Positions 12,001 to 16,606 are shown, counted from the stretch's first letter. The stretch is DNA of 38,021 nt from an uncultured Muribaculaceae bacterium (GCA_947525975.1 CANNVE010000024.1:1-38021), one strand, 5' to 3'. The notes: a model not told the origin generated them from the letters alone. A program made the numbers and translations.

Positions 12001-15000
12001 AGCATCCGACTGACCGACAAAGACCTTGCATATATTTTCTACAAGGCATGGAGGCACAAGCGCGAGAACGGAGTGTTTGCCAAGGCCGAGGATATAGCCA
12101 TGCGCAGAAAGACAGGCTATGACAGAGTGATGTTTGCCGGCGGCGGAGATAAAGAGAATACCGCCGTTGAGGCGAACATTCCGAAGGAGATACGCGGAAA
12201 ATCCGACATAGAGGCGATAGGCGTTATTGAGGGCAGATACAGCGAGAATCCTGCGGAAAAGGCGGTGATAGCGACGGCTGAAGACTATGAGGCGTTCTTA
12301 CGAGAAATGGGGCTTGCGGAGGATGAGATACCTGATGCCTTGGAAGAATACGAAGAAATGCGGGCTTCAGATCGAAAACTTTCAGGCGGCTATGACCCGG
12401 AGTCGAAGAAAATCGTTATCTTTGCGGAGCAGTGCAAGGGCGTAGAGGACGCAAGGCTCACCCTGCAGCATGAGGAACTGCACCACCAGATAGACACCAG
12501 GCCTGAGCTAAGGGAGGCCGTGGAGACGCTTTTCCCTGCGATAAGGCGGGAAAATGAGCGGCTTTGGCGGAAAGCGCAGAAGTACTATTCAATGCACGAG
12601 CCGGAAATACAAAGGGAGGAGCTTGTGGTGAACGTCATTGAGAATGCCATCAAGACCGGCGAACTTGCCGGAATTGGCACCAAGCTCACTCCGGAAGAGA
12701 AGGAAGCATGTGACAAATTATTAAACAGCATAGGATATGAAATCGAAAATTTTCGAGAGGATGTTGGTTACGTACGTCGGGTTCATGGACGACATGGACG
12801 AGGAGGAGAATCCCACAGAGGCGGAGCAGGAAGAGGAGAAGCACGCCGCGGAGGAGAAGCGGGACGAGGAGAAGGAGACGACGCAGGAGGAATAGCGCAT
12901 TTCCGTGATGGAGATGGAGGGTTGGGCTTGGAGGAGACCATCACCAAGATGAAGGTGGGGGCGATGCAGGCCAACGCAGACAACCTGCAGGCGAAGAAAG
13001 ACGCCATGCGGGCCATCGGTGGCAACCTCAATCACCTGCGCCGTGCGATGGCCCGACAGAGGGAGTATGACATAAGCACGGTGAAGAGCATCAGCGACCT
13101 TGCGAAGATCCTGCTTGATGCAGGCTTGCTTGATGATTTGAGCAAGTATGAGACCAAGCAGATACTTGGCACAATCAATAATGTTGTCGGGAAGCAAGAT
13201 GTGAGCCAGTATGTTCAGAAAGTAATGGACATAATGGTTGATAACCAACTGCGCATGGGTGCTAATGCCCTCGGAAAGTTGCTCGCCATAAAGGGCAGCC
13301 GTGTGGATGCGCGAGGCATCGAGGTGCAAGGAGAACTTGACCCGGAGGGCGTGGCAGTTGCCAAGGTGGTGAGGAAGTCAACTTCCTTGCCAAAGGATGA
13401 GATCGACAACCTTATCGCTGATGCTGTTGACCGCATGAGCAGCGCCGACTCCGCAATTGCAGACGAAGCCGCGATAGAGCATGCCGGGCTGCAGTTGGCG
13501 CATCAGTTTGTTGAGAATGTCACAGAGAGCAAAGCCGAAGAAAAAGCACTGCGAGAAAGCATCAGGCAAGCCAAAGCCGACAAGGATGCAGGCCAGATGG
13601 ACGATGCGGCCTACAAGCAGTATGTCATCGCGACCGAGGACGCAATCAGACAGAACAAGATAGAGCGAGCCGAAGCCTACCACGAGCTTGTAGAGCAGGT
13701 GGGAGCAGTGCTCGGTGAAAGTGTGAGCCGCGCTAAAGCTTGGCGCGAAGAGCAAAAAAGGCGCATTGGGGAGATACACCACAACGCCAACAGCGACATG
13801 GAGGGTCGTCCCACTGACGAGCACCATAAGGACGGCCGACTGCAGAAGCTTGCCAACAACAGCGCGGTGCGCTTCCTGCTCGCGCCGCTGGGCACGTTTG
13901 ACCAGATGCTGCGAATGTTTGGGCGAAAGAACGCGCGCGGGGAGGGCTATCTGTGGAACCGCTACATGCGCGGATGGATTGAGGCCACTGAAAAGGAGTA
14001 CACCGGCTACCGCGATGCGCTCAAACGCCTTGACGACAAAGTGAGCGAGGTCTATGGCAAGAAAATGAAATGGGGCGACCTCTTTGCCATCGACCGCAGA
14101 CTCCCCAAAGCCAACGTTCGCTTTTGGGACGGAGGCGAGCCTAAAGACCACGAACTGACGCAGGGCAATCTGCTTTACATCTATATGGCCGACAAGATGG
14201 CTGACGGGCGCATGAAGCTGCGCAAGATGGGAATCACCGAGAGCGACATTGAGGACATCAGGAAATTCCTCGATCCGCACTTCCTTGAACTTGCCGACTG
14301 GATGCAGGAGGAGTTCCTGGTCGAGAAGCGCAACGAATACAACGAGGTGCACAAGCGGATGTTCGGTGCGAGCATGGCCGCGATAGAGAACTACTTTCCC
14401 TTGAAGATACTTGCAAACGCACGGCTGGAGGAGGTGGACGTGGCGGACGATACAACCGACGCAGCCCTTCCAGCCACCTCAACGGGCAGCATCATCAAGC
14501 GCAGGAGAAACAATCTTGCCCTTGACGTGACCGGCGCGAATGCGTTCAGCGTGGTGCTTGACCATCTTCAGCAGATGGAGAGGTGGGCAGCTTTCGCAGA
14601 GTTCAACCGCGACCTCAACACCCTGCTGTCGTACAAGCGCTTCAGAAACCAAGTGATGAACATGAGCAGCGTTTATGGCGGAGGCAAGACGCTGTGGAAC
14701 AACTTCCGCAATGTGTGCAGCATGGCCGCAGGAGCCTACCGTCCGCCTGTGGCGCCGCTTGACAAGGCAGCCGTGAACATCGCAAAGGGCGTGACTGCGG
14801 CCAAGGTGAGCTTCCGCGTGTTCACCGCATTGAAGCAGTTGCTTTCCATGCCGGCATATTTGTCTGACAGCGATCCGCTCTATCTTGCGGCTAACATCGC
14901 CAATCCACTCGGAGCGTGGAAATGGAGCATGGGCAACCTGCCTCTGTTTGAAAAGCGCTGGGCGAGCCGCATGGCCGGAGATCCGAGGCTGCTGAAATCG

Positions 15001-15489
15001 GAGATGGACTGGAAGGCATGGCGCAGCAAGGTTGTGCAGTTGGCTTCGCGCGTGGGCATGTCGCCCAATGCGTTTGTTGATGCCTTGACGGTATCGATTG
15101 GCGCACACTCAATGTATCAAACCAAGAAGAAGAAATATCTTCGTTGGGGCATGAGTGAAGCAGAGGCAGACAAGCGGGCCAGGGAGCGGCTGAAGCGCAG
15201 GAAAGACATCGGAGTAGATGCCCGGTGGCTTGAGGAATACGAGGCAACCAAGGGCAAGGTGTCGCGCATCATGGCCTTGGAGGGCGAGGAGCGAGACAGG
15301 GAGATGGACGCGCTGTGGCCGACTTCCGAGTTTGACCGCTATCTGACGGTGAAGGCCTATAAGCACAGGATGGATGTCCTGACCAAGGAATGGCTGCGGG
15401 CAAAGACGCGGGCGCAGCGCGACAGCCTTGTGGGCGATATGTCGGCGCTCAAGCGCGGGCTGGTGGAGGAAATGGGCGCACAGCAATAG
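1..15489 (+). CDS. giant phage polyvalent protein (5' end outside window)
   Basis: This is a single reading frame of at least 5,138 codons counted from the ATG at 73. The frame is also open over bases 1-72, and that reading (ending HPETGEP before the ATG) looks like protein, so the true start is probably upstream. Residue numbers used here count from the ATG at 73. Recognisable parts in order are a coiled coil (about 20-150), a DdrB/ParB-like domain, a PBECR toxin-like domain, a pyrophosphatase-like domain, a second PBECR-like domain, unnamed conserved blocks (about 1230-1800), an adenine methyltransferase, a SNF2-like helicase, two zincin-like motifs and a long helical C-terminus. Such large polyvalent proteins are known from phages and conjugative elements; phage P1 DarB (methylase-helicase) and DdrB are smaller relatives that act in defence against restriction. 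The portal gene downstream supports a phage origin. Injection with the DNA is inference. Low-complexity linkers join the domains. Confidence 0.93.
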   Translation, partial: APIDGGSERSAISRIPLHPETGEPMFEAADRVTAWDGLVEAAGGERDAADIAMAQIEQASADLEALRKKPPTLKAPKLKGSPMAMAQAKRDANEAHQKAMADYQTLIAEAEARQKAWNSIMGVYTSRNAERRAQEEAERRARDAQAHDEATARFEEEQRAKVQRQAEQEALGAHAVNPKIKARWDSAPKLEGNADAITLPDGSAMRGRYVLTEAGAASASHDAGNAYAPTDGFPMDENGQSVNDRDYQRDKDAQRIVEQMAGAYDSRALQTPVIVSKDGVVLSGNNRTMSGDLAARQGTDGAYVDYLREFGAKFGFTPEQVQGMKNPRLVFVPDETLPYDAAIFSRFNAQEMKSQSKPEAAVKLGKIVPDDVFESIVGDISRYDRMGDYYADEKASARALGALQSAGVINDKQMPEMRTGTALSAAGKELIENTLIGKVFQTSPDAVRQIISMPTLRQPIVMGLGEIAANRALGKSGYGLSAELARAVDLAHKAKSAMPEIYAEGVPVSPFGRQQGLFDDEMGESAVTDGVVLLLADVLNSGRPSDLRKVLAAYNAQAIEGASGQGYMDPETFEMMPPKTKETVLTDVLNHFKNATPREQQALVDAAIADRRRRAEAEQRGRDEAGEQTADAVRRSEESSPRRGGRETLQRGDAGQSDLQSTEAEGINYRLSDEVDQNGRQFVLSSNGTIEFGWIDASTGLTEAPLLLSEGVITNPKTKDGYGLIHIEARHGKQIRDNGYSSVLEFIESVAANWSIIREGKDRNGNQTYRLIAEDKHNNTLMVELSGDGTYWNINTAGIFKSSYGKNNREIYNRHTTENQSTETDGVSQDPERSGTAEPSSMGTPKSDGKDNALPSEKQIFGAESSLNQPEAMGAGLPASMAAEPSEAQKRTGNYRMEHRRVDGYEISIENRKGTVRRGKDANGAECESEMHNDYGYIRGTEGVDGDRIDVFLSDAPDQGDVFVVDQYNPDGSFDEHKVMYGFADGKAARDAYLANYEQGWEQTRRLDVTGVSKDEFKKWIQSSKRKTKPFAEYKSVTPIEENGVVGRSLTESEATELLSRMEAIAETAPIIDLTPENWIAQFGKEGKVTTPIGEVKMGENQFIKLFSRKRAEYFGMIKPTLTNPDVVLEEIDPKEGAERDSKYLFIKTFVKSDGSRIVHFESVTVRKDGMEVSISSHEIKDTAIKNKMQNDKILHLDKKLSPDSEVRLTETPIETEGPDLVPTSDNISSDDKVNTLSSDKQENRAESSKGYAITPATYTNKKGKETPMHRLEFGRELTREEESAVKKFASEKQGEGRFAPARGWRDRENGGWLFRTEEDARRAGEIIGNEEAVADHQPLSRGDIADAAAEAAGRDKKRERRAPANRIDADGLAAADKRDGTEPLKPQELRVTDEMKADEDILRDLLGIDDDEVGNVHFRDHGELTPEQKRKVYSVGVNYSLGYFDQGITSFPDFALAMVGRLGQKIKPWLKSFYEGAKRIPGYDESLFTTTEEVDRFDVANFDKPSADVLKQAEMIVAERKAKEATSQAEKEVIETRNQKRKEHDKQTEADTAALGEKAEAVASKAESLAETSSDRDELNRAAEEIDDTLDEVNDQLALLGYYEADLNAPEHEVYGLRRSAEKKAVKDATRLAKQLIGDLGIDLNKAAAEAPARNKKRNKPLAVSNLTGIDGDITINLPMPDGRNLHINIGLQPAHERGVEPHRGGGAWEGDNLEVDRIMYRFDRLNGRGDDSNHFLNPDVNYAQMLADIKRTAKWGMPKQEQSSAEFVKDMAERMERGESPYTVTPEVEAQLAEQRKAKTETGPYDDGGYSQRHEIKEREKNGFKVGEKVWYTRNDGKGKRELATIVDFGGGADVTLDTGMAPVMYEACEWSQIEKQEPQTPQSQNIFEEAAQIAEAAKAKREIKKTASSQKKQPEVKPEQPIGDLFSGLFAVENNNKEQSDLKVDEFDEPIDNEQKTDLQPRSGSTERERGHEPQQNEPLGKSQRNEAERTDGRGMGGRGVSHTVSDAERSGGVSRSHESAERLTPLAEGERRNSRNNHAERGTDYAPKGDEARIKANLEAIRLAKQLLESGEEATPKQMTILRKFSGWGGLGKAFNEDTYGAYNADGTTAYLRNVLTKLLGEQGFQDAIDSRRSAYYTPAEVIDTMWDIAKAMGFKGGNILEGSAGIGNILGLMPRELSDRSNIHAVEIDSTTGGILSLLYPDAKVEITGFQDAKIRNNSVDLAITNVPFVTGLKVFDHTGDKDLSTKFRDIHDFCIAKNIRKLREGGIGIFITSSGTMDNSARLRAWITNEGNADVVGAFRMHNKTFGGTGATSDIIVVRKRVNGRVSPNAIDITDVTGVRVVEYNTGDTRKVKGREVPIIKRMSLEFNKYFAEHPENMAGEMMFNFERGETYQPTSKALFPAKGKPQSEMLKQWASRFSAMAERRADNSEMAEEAGATESIEDTASKINEQLGEGVKEGSMVLNSQGELCMARMGEAVPLGLNKNKVKGHTKAECFKAYTAIKKALSDVLEYQSTHEDNAGLEPLLKGLNHAFDSFTRTYGNLHKNAAISFLRNDVDFSSILALETYSEKGDKNGNKVVRVGKTDIFTRRVIETEKEPQPTTIKDGILASLYKNGGVDVDYIADALGKPTDEARREIVESGLGFENPANGMMEVSYKYLSGNVREKLHIAQENNEDGRYDANIAALERALPMTIPAHLIEFSIGSSWIEPKLYEDFVEEKTGIRVQLTNVGGTWFMKTPWSISNEKNRAMAVVSKLCDKTIMGHELIEAAMTNRSITVSRTTKKWDGTSETITDREATNACSAKVDEIRTEFKDWARGKMQTDPEMSALIEHTYNERFNNYVPMSIPDEFVPTHFGGQVSELHGHPFALRPHQGKAVVRGTTEPVLLAHEVGTGKTFTLITTAMEMRRLGTARKPMIVVQNATVGQFVESAKEIYPNAKVLTIEEADRTAEGRKNFYAKIKYNDWDMIVVPQSVFERIPDSEERQMAYIKDIIEEKMMVLEAMRESDDTDGRNPIVRQAEKELADREAELADITKALEEKRERTRGKKRDEKKEATTRQNAEARAMEMLDRDVDDVENFDDMGIDAILVDEAHEYKHLGFATAMQRGVKGVDPSYSKKSQGVFLKTQAVLERNHGRNVVFATGTPISNTAAEIWTFMRYLMPADTMKEYGIYYFDDFVRNFGNISQMVEFKTSGKFDEVNRFAGYVNLPELVRIWSGVSDTVLTREAGGVSDKIPDIEGGKAQDIFLPQTRALRSVMKFVKKELQRYEEMTGKEKKENSHIPLTMYGIAKAAAVDARLVISDAEDDPNSKTNAAVRETLRSLEDSKEYKGTVAIFADNYQNKRSGFNLYEDIKAKLIKAGVPEEQIAIIKSGMTIKKKLDIFEKVNAGEIRVVMGSTFTLGTGVNIQERLHAAIHVDAPNRPMDYTQRNGRILRQGNLHKDMGMPVRVLRFGVEDSLDVTAYQRLKTKGAIADSIMNGSKMMQNSMENRVLEEEEDQFGDMTAQLSGSQYAILKNQAEREVRSLASKLKQHEIDQIYLHNSIPKEKGFIAGAERRIKIETANLETIGRHFPDGKIDKITIGKLSFDGIEAMEEFFKEQNAKKKEAADNVQGAGEAYHSTLTVNVNGLDFVVTTDIERVVSSNGQIAFDTSTSMTLECEELGIKEDVPYMRLKEAMKIIAQDIATGARSQKSLKDAQYSLSNHTEQLAQMEARYGKEFPFGKELGAAEERLEEYTEKMREEMMEKEKKYAEIDKGVEAASNVELTDEDETPSETNGDKTKFRVIDYDIDEYEAEPSNEKEERALELAGKLNTPITLITSADEIGMLPTSRQRHAKGWITSGGEIVIVVPNNTDVADIENTVVHEIVGHDGLEAMIGPERMDEFMTEVYDHAGQGIKKKIDARADKEYSDDIDRMTRQKGGGVFAKAEATVEANAKKRDGHYQREATKEYMADMAGEIGDKGFERMSQEELTLWGKIKVKVQQFLDKFLRGLKIAKSIRLTDKDLAYIFYKAWRHKRENGVFAKAEDIAMRRKTGYDRVMFAGGGDKENTAVEANIPKEIRGKSDIEAIGVIEGRYSENPAEKAVIATAEDYEAFLREMGLAEDEIPDALEEYEEMRASDRKLSGGYDPESKKIVIFAEQCKGVEDARLTLQHEELHHQIDTRPELREAVETLFPAIRRENERLWRKAQKYYSMHEPEIQREELVVNVIENAIKTGELAGIGTKLTPEEKEACDKLLNSIGYEIENFREDVGYVRRVHGRHGRGGESHRGGAGRGEARRGGEAGRGEGDDAGGIAHFRDGDGGLGLEETITKMKVGAMQANADNLQAKKDAMRAIGGNLNHLRRAMARQREYDISTVKSISDLAKILLDAGLLDDLSKYETKQILGTINNVVGKQDVSQYVQKVMDIMVDNQLRMGANALGKLLAIKGSRVDARGIEVQGELDPEGVAVAKVVRKSTSLPKDEIDNLIADAVDRMSSADSAIADEAAIEHAGLQLAHQFVENVTESKAEEKALRESIRQAKADKDAGQMDDAAYKQYVIATEDAIRQNKIERAEAYHELVEQVGAVLGESVSRAKAWREEQKRRIGEIHHNANSDMEGRPTDEHHKDGRLQKLANNSAVRFLLAPLGTFDQMLRMFGRKNARGEGYLWNRYMRGWIEATEKEYTGYRDALKRLDDKVSEVYGKKMKWGDLFAIDRRLPKANVRFWDGGEPKDHELTQGNLLYIYMADKMADGRMKLRKMGITESDIEDIRKFLDPHFLELADWMQEEFLVEKRNEYNEVHKRMFGASMAAIENYFPLKILANARLEEVDVADDTTDAALPATSTGSIIKRRRNNLALDVTGANAFSVVLDHLQQMERWAAFAEFNRDLNTLLSYKRFRNQVMNMSSVYGGGKTLWNNFRNVCSMAAGAYRPPVAPLDKAAVNIAKGVTAAKVSFRVFTALKQLLSMPAYLSDSDPLYLAANIANPLGAWKWSMGNLPLFEKRWASRMAGDPRLLKSEMDWKAWRSKVVQLASRVGMSPNAFVDALTVSIGAHSMYQTKKKKYLRWGMSEAEADKRARERLKRRKDIGVDARWLEEYEATKGKVSRIMALEGEERDREMDALWPTSEFDRYLTVKAYKHRMDVLTKEWLRAKTRAQRDSLVGDMSALKRGLVEEMGAQQ
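541..1680 (+). other. DdrB/ParB-like domain of the giant protein
   Basis: Residues about 157-535 resemble the ParB-superfamily domain found in phage P1 DdrB-like proteins. The clearest signature is GNNRTMSGDLAARQ at residues 260-273, the family's GNxR motif, preceded by a short strand (VIVSKDGVVLS) and followed by a Q-S-K-P motif (residues near 331-334) that recalls the ParB-like nuclease fold. Family members are thought to bind or cut DNA; whether this one is active cannot be told from sequence. The helical tail from about residue 340 on looks like the usual helical extension after the ParB-like core. The boundaries are estimated from where composition becomes linker-like. Confidence 0.7.
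1781..2002 (+). other. alternative-frame short ORF inside the giant gene (73 codons)
   Basis: This reading frame lies in the second frame relative to the giant gene, with its own ATG and a TAA at 2000-2002. Its second half (VNKLRMLYDAVKKAAQ, then EDEKLYNEVMRGKVIY) looks like ordinary folded, helical protein. The giant frame over the same bases is a run of R, E, S, G and Q typical of a linker. It ends exactly where the first PBECR cassette begins. It may be an overprinted gene or the remnant of a separate gene read across by a fusion. No expression evidence is visible and no homologue was recognised. Confidence 0.35.
2002..2620 (+). other. PBECR nuclease-like (toxin-like) domain 1
   Basis: Residues about 644-785 resemble the phage Barnase-EndoU-ColicinE5/RelE-like (PBECR) nuclease domains described in polyvalent phage proteins. 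Seen in the sequence are an H-x-E-x-R-H motif (H702, E704, R706, H707) followed by a strand-rich half ending near residue 781 with YWNINTAGIFKSSYG. Catalytic function is inferred from the family. The segment is visibly more AT-rich than the flanking gene. It ends in a linker NALPSEKQ...AESS (residues 828-842) that closely resembles the linker after the second PBECR-like domain. Confidence 0.6.
2674..3090 (+). other. inorganic-pyrophosphatase-like domain
   Basis: Residues about 868-1006 match the pyrophosphatase-like domain known in large polyvalent phage proteins. The motif DGDRIDVFL (D921, D923, D926) mirrors the metal-binding DGDPxDVL motif of soluble inorganic pyrophosphatases. It is followed by VVDQYNP, the conserved DEHKVMYGF and a YEQGW motif. 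In the family this domain may hydrolyse pyrophosphate or a related nucleotide product; the actual substrate is unknown. It sits between the two AT-rich PBECR cassettes and has the GC-rich composition of the rest of the gene. Confidence 0.7.
3136..3760 (+). other. PBECR-like (toxin-like) domain 2
   Basis: Residues about 1022-1200 form a second AT-rich cassette of alpha/beta character. It has a helix with FSRKRAEYFGMIKPTL, a strand with PDVVLEE, then YLFIKTF and paired strands RIVHFESVTVRK and MEVSISSHEIK. This order resembles the PBECR1-type phage nuclease-like domains, but I am less sure than for cassette 1. The cassette ends in NTLSSDKQENRAESS (residues 1211-1225), which is identical to the linker after cassette 1 at 9 of 15 positions with the same spacing. 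Confidence 0.5.
5867..6082 (+). other. alternative-frame short ORF inside the giant gene (71 codons)
   Basis: This ORF lies in the second frame relative to the giant gene, with ATG at 5867 and TAA at 6080-6082. From about codon 25 it reads MNRWERASGMKLNELTDEEW and then VDVVSAILCLTQSEAEAYL, a composition typical of a small helical protein with hydrophobic residues at helical spacing. The giant frame over the same bases is a polar, glycine- and arginine-rich linker. It lies directly before the methyltransferase domain. It is the most convincing of three such ORFs. An internal start at MNRW or MKLN is possible. No family was recognised. Confidence 0.4.
6136..7010 (+). other. N6-adenine DNA methyltransferase domain
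   Basis: Residues about 2022-2313 form an adenine-specific DNA methyltransferase domain. Motif I, which binds S-adenosylmethionine, is LEGSAGIGNILG starting at residue 2141. The catalytic motif IV reads NVPF at residue 2207, in place of the usual NPPF/Y. An upstream FSGWGGLGKAF motif and a downstream GGIGIFITSSGTMD block are typical of the methylase-helicase proteins of phages and conjugative elements. The expected role is to methylate incoming DNA and protect it from restriction, as for P1 DarB; that is inference. The target site is unknown. Confidence 0.85.
8600..10510 (+). other. SNF2-like superfamily 2 helicase domain
   Basis: Residues about 2843-3480 carry a complete set of helicase motifs. 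A Q-like FALRPHQGKAVV precedes Walker A (VGTGKT, lysine 2877), DEAH is at 3072-3075, motif III-like VVFATGTPISNT follows, and the C-terminal lobe has a QRNGRILRQG motif from residue 3409. A charged coiled-coil insertion lies between Walker A and DEAH (about residues 2990-3060). With the methyltransferase it forms the methylase-helicase pair seen in DarB-like proteins. It probably moves along DNA using ATP. Confidence 0.9.
11400..12130 (+). other. zincin-like metallopeptidase domain 1
   Basis: Residues about 3780-4020 hold a putative zinc peptidase. The motif HEIVGH is at residues 3844-3849, followed by DGLEAM, and a downstream glutamate-rich helix (YQREATKEYMADMAGE) could supply a further ligand. 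HExxGH-type motifs are known from the metallopeptidase domains of polyvalent phage proteins. The substrate is unknown; self-cleavage of the giant chain or cutting of a host protein would both fit. Activity is not shown by the sequence alone. Confidence 0.55.
12170..12760 (+). other. zincin-like metallopeptidase domain 2
   Basis: Residues about 4033-4230 contain a second zinc-peptidase-like motif, HEELHH (4133-4138), within a helix LQHEELHHQID. It is preceded by a strand KKIVIFAEQCK and followed by a helix with EPEIQREELVVNVIE that could provide the third ligand. It is distinct from the HEIVGH domain upstream and shows no obvious duplication of it. The function is inferred from the motif only. 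Confidence 0.5.
12737..12895 (+). other. alternative-frame short ORF inside the giant gene (52 codons)
   Basis: This ORF uses the second frame, with ATG at 12737 and TAG at 12893-12895. It would encode a start KIFERMLVTYVGFMDDMDEE followed by a very acidic, lysine-rich helical tail. The giant frame over the same bases gives a glycine/arginine repeat with little resemblance to folded protein. It occupies the linker between the second zincin-like domain and the C-terminal region. It is the third example of the same pattern in the same frame. Purine-rich GAG/GAA repeats could also produce this by chance. Confidence 0.3.
12960..15489 (+). other. helical C-terminal region, large polyvalent-protein-associated type
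   Basis: Residues about 4297-5138 are mostly helical, with coiled-coil stretches around 4500-4580. Later blocks with LKQLLSMPAYLSDSDPL and GMSPNAFVDALTVSIGAH resemble the C-terminal domains that recur in large polyvalent phage proteins next to portal genes. I cannot assign a numbered family with confidence. The region ends in a basic helical tail. A structural or packaging role in the phage particle is possible but not shown. Confidence 0.45.
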
Positions 15490-15497
15490 ATAAAGGC

Positions 15498-15532
15498 GCG
15501 GGGGCTTGGATGATCGTTATCTTTGCCCCCGC
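15498..15532 (+). terminator. intergenic hairpin after the giant gene
   Basis: GCGGGGGC at 15498-15505 pairs perfectly with GCCCCCGC at 15525-15532 across a 19-base loop. It starts nine bases after the giant gene's stop. No T-run follows, so it may be a weak terminator, an mRNA-stabilising hairpin or chance in GC-rich sequence. Confidence 0.3.
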
Positions 15533-15573
15533 ACACTGCCGGGGCGGCGCTCCGGCGCAGAAAGGAAAGCACT

Positions 15574-16092
15574 ATGGCAAAAAGACTACATAAGGCGAGC
15601 CGCGTGATGCGCGGGGGCGAGTTTGACAGCGTGGGGCGCGCGAAGCGTATGCTCGGCGACAGCCGGGCCTTTGACGTGCTGTGGGAGGCGCAGAGCTATT
15701 GGCTGGCGATGGAGACATTCCGCACAGACCGCGAGCGCAACAAGAACTATGCCTACGGCAAGCAGTGGAACGACATGATCTGCGTCGATGGCAAGATGAT
15801 GCGCGAGGAGGGCTACATCAGGTCGCAGGGCAACATCCCGCTGAAGAACAATCTCATCCGCCGGATGGTGCAGGCAGTGCTGGGCGTTTACCGCAGCCAG
15901 GCCAAGGAACCGACCTGCACGGCCCGGGACAGGGATGAGCAGAAATACGGCGAGACGATGTCGACGGTGCTTCAGTGCAACATGCAGCTCAACCGCATGT
16001 CGGAGATAAACGCCCGGTGCATGGAAGAGTTCCTGATTTCGGGCTTCGTGGTGCAGAGGAAGTGGTACGGCTGGCGCGACAACAGTGATTGA
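15574..16092 (+). CDS. phage portal protein, N-terminal fragment (truncated)
   Basis: The product is 172 residues from the ATG at 15574, chosen over the in-frame ATG at 15523 because AGAAAGGAAAG lies just before it and the upstream extension has no protein-like character. The sequence matches the N-terminus of P22-type portal proteins found in Bacteroidales prophages. Recognisable blocks are FRTDRERNKNYAYGKQW, a GNIPLKNNLIRRMVQAVLG helix, and MEEFLISGFVVQRKWYGW. Full portals run to several hundred residues, so this copy ends in the first quarter at a TGA directly after YGWRDNSD. The following sequence changes to AT-rich DNA, so the rest was lost or never joined. Portals form the dodecameric DNA gate of the head; this fragment should not be functional. 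It lies 84 bases after the giant gene, on the same strand. Confidence 0.75.
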   Translation: MAKRLHKASRVMRGGEFDSVGRAKRMLGDSRAFDVLWEAQSYWLAMETFRTDRERNKNYAYGKQWNDMICVDGKMMREEGYIRSQGNIPLKNNLIRRMVQAVLGVYRSQAKEPTCTARDRDEQKYGETMSTVLQCNMQLNRMSEINARCMEEFLISGFVVQRKWYGWRDNSD

Positions 16093-16130
16093 GCGGTTAG
16101 CAAATGTTGATGTATTAACAATATTTACTA
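16080..16130. other. junction between phage fragment and AT-rich DNA
   Basis: The GC-rich phage sequence breaks off inside the portal gene at about 16083-16095. From about 16100 the sequence is markedly AT-rich and contains an unrelated gene on the opposite strand. No inverted repeats of an insertion sequence, tRNA end or integrase gene are visible here. It may be a deletion endpoint, a recombination point or an assembly join. Confidence 0.55.
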
Positions 16131-16606
16131 TATGCTTTAACAGTTAATTCAAGAATTTTCATAGAACTTTGAAGAGATTCGTAGGCTGAAGAAATAACAC
16201 TATTACTGGCATATAATGTTTTTAGTTCTTTTTCAGAATAGGTGTATGTGAGAACCTTTACAACAAAAAATGTTTTTTTCGCTTCTATAAGTTCGGCAAG
16301 AGAACGCATTTTATTTTCGCATGATTCGTAATATCTTTTATACGTCGATGCTAACTCATGATCAAAATTACGATTATAGAGATCTAATTGAATTGCTATT
16401 GATTTTGTATAGACTTCATTTGAGAATATCGTAATATCGGAATTGAGTGCGTCCAATTCATAGGATAACTTTAAATATGATAATTCATGTTCAAGAGAGT
16501 CTACTTTCTGAACTAATGAATCCAATTTAGTAGTTAGACTTTGAGTTTGAGTAAACCCATATAACGAAGAGAGTAAAATGAAACAAGTTATAAAGAAACT
16601 TTTCAT
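16115..16606 (-). CDS. secreted coiled-coil protein of unknown function
   Basis: The product is 163 residues and I do not recognise its family. Residues 1-20 form a clear signal peptide (MKSFFITCFILLSSLYGFTQ), so the protein is probably periplasmic. Residues about 24-50 have a leucine/valine heptad pattern (LTTKLDSLVQKVDSLEHEL), a likely coiled coil. The rest is predicted mostly helical with many lysine, tyrosine and serine residues. The gene is much more AT-rich than the phage gene beside it and the host genes beyond, which hints at separate acquisition. It ends only 22 bases from the portal fragment, pointing toward it. A TAACTTTG box upstream can serve as promoter. Confidence 0.75.
   Translation of the reverse strand: MKSFFITCFILLSSLYGFTQTQSLTTKLDSLVQKVDSLEHELSYLKLSYELDALNSDITIFSNEVYTKSIAIQLDLYNRNFDHELASTYKRYYESCENKMRSLAELIEAKKTFFVVKVLTYTYSEKELKTLYASNSVISSAYESLQSSMKILELTVKAYSKYC

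Noticed and set aside
13378-14352. 324-codon minus-strand open frame over the giant gene
   Set aside because: Long stop-free shadow of biased codon use in the giant gene. The predicted product has no protein-like domain order.
16080-16130. possible phage attachment site at the portal break
   Set aside because: No second copy of the junction sequence was noticed in the window and no tRNA gene or integrase is adjacent. Integration into a portal gene would also be unusual.
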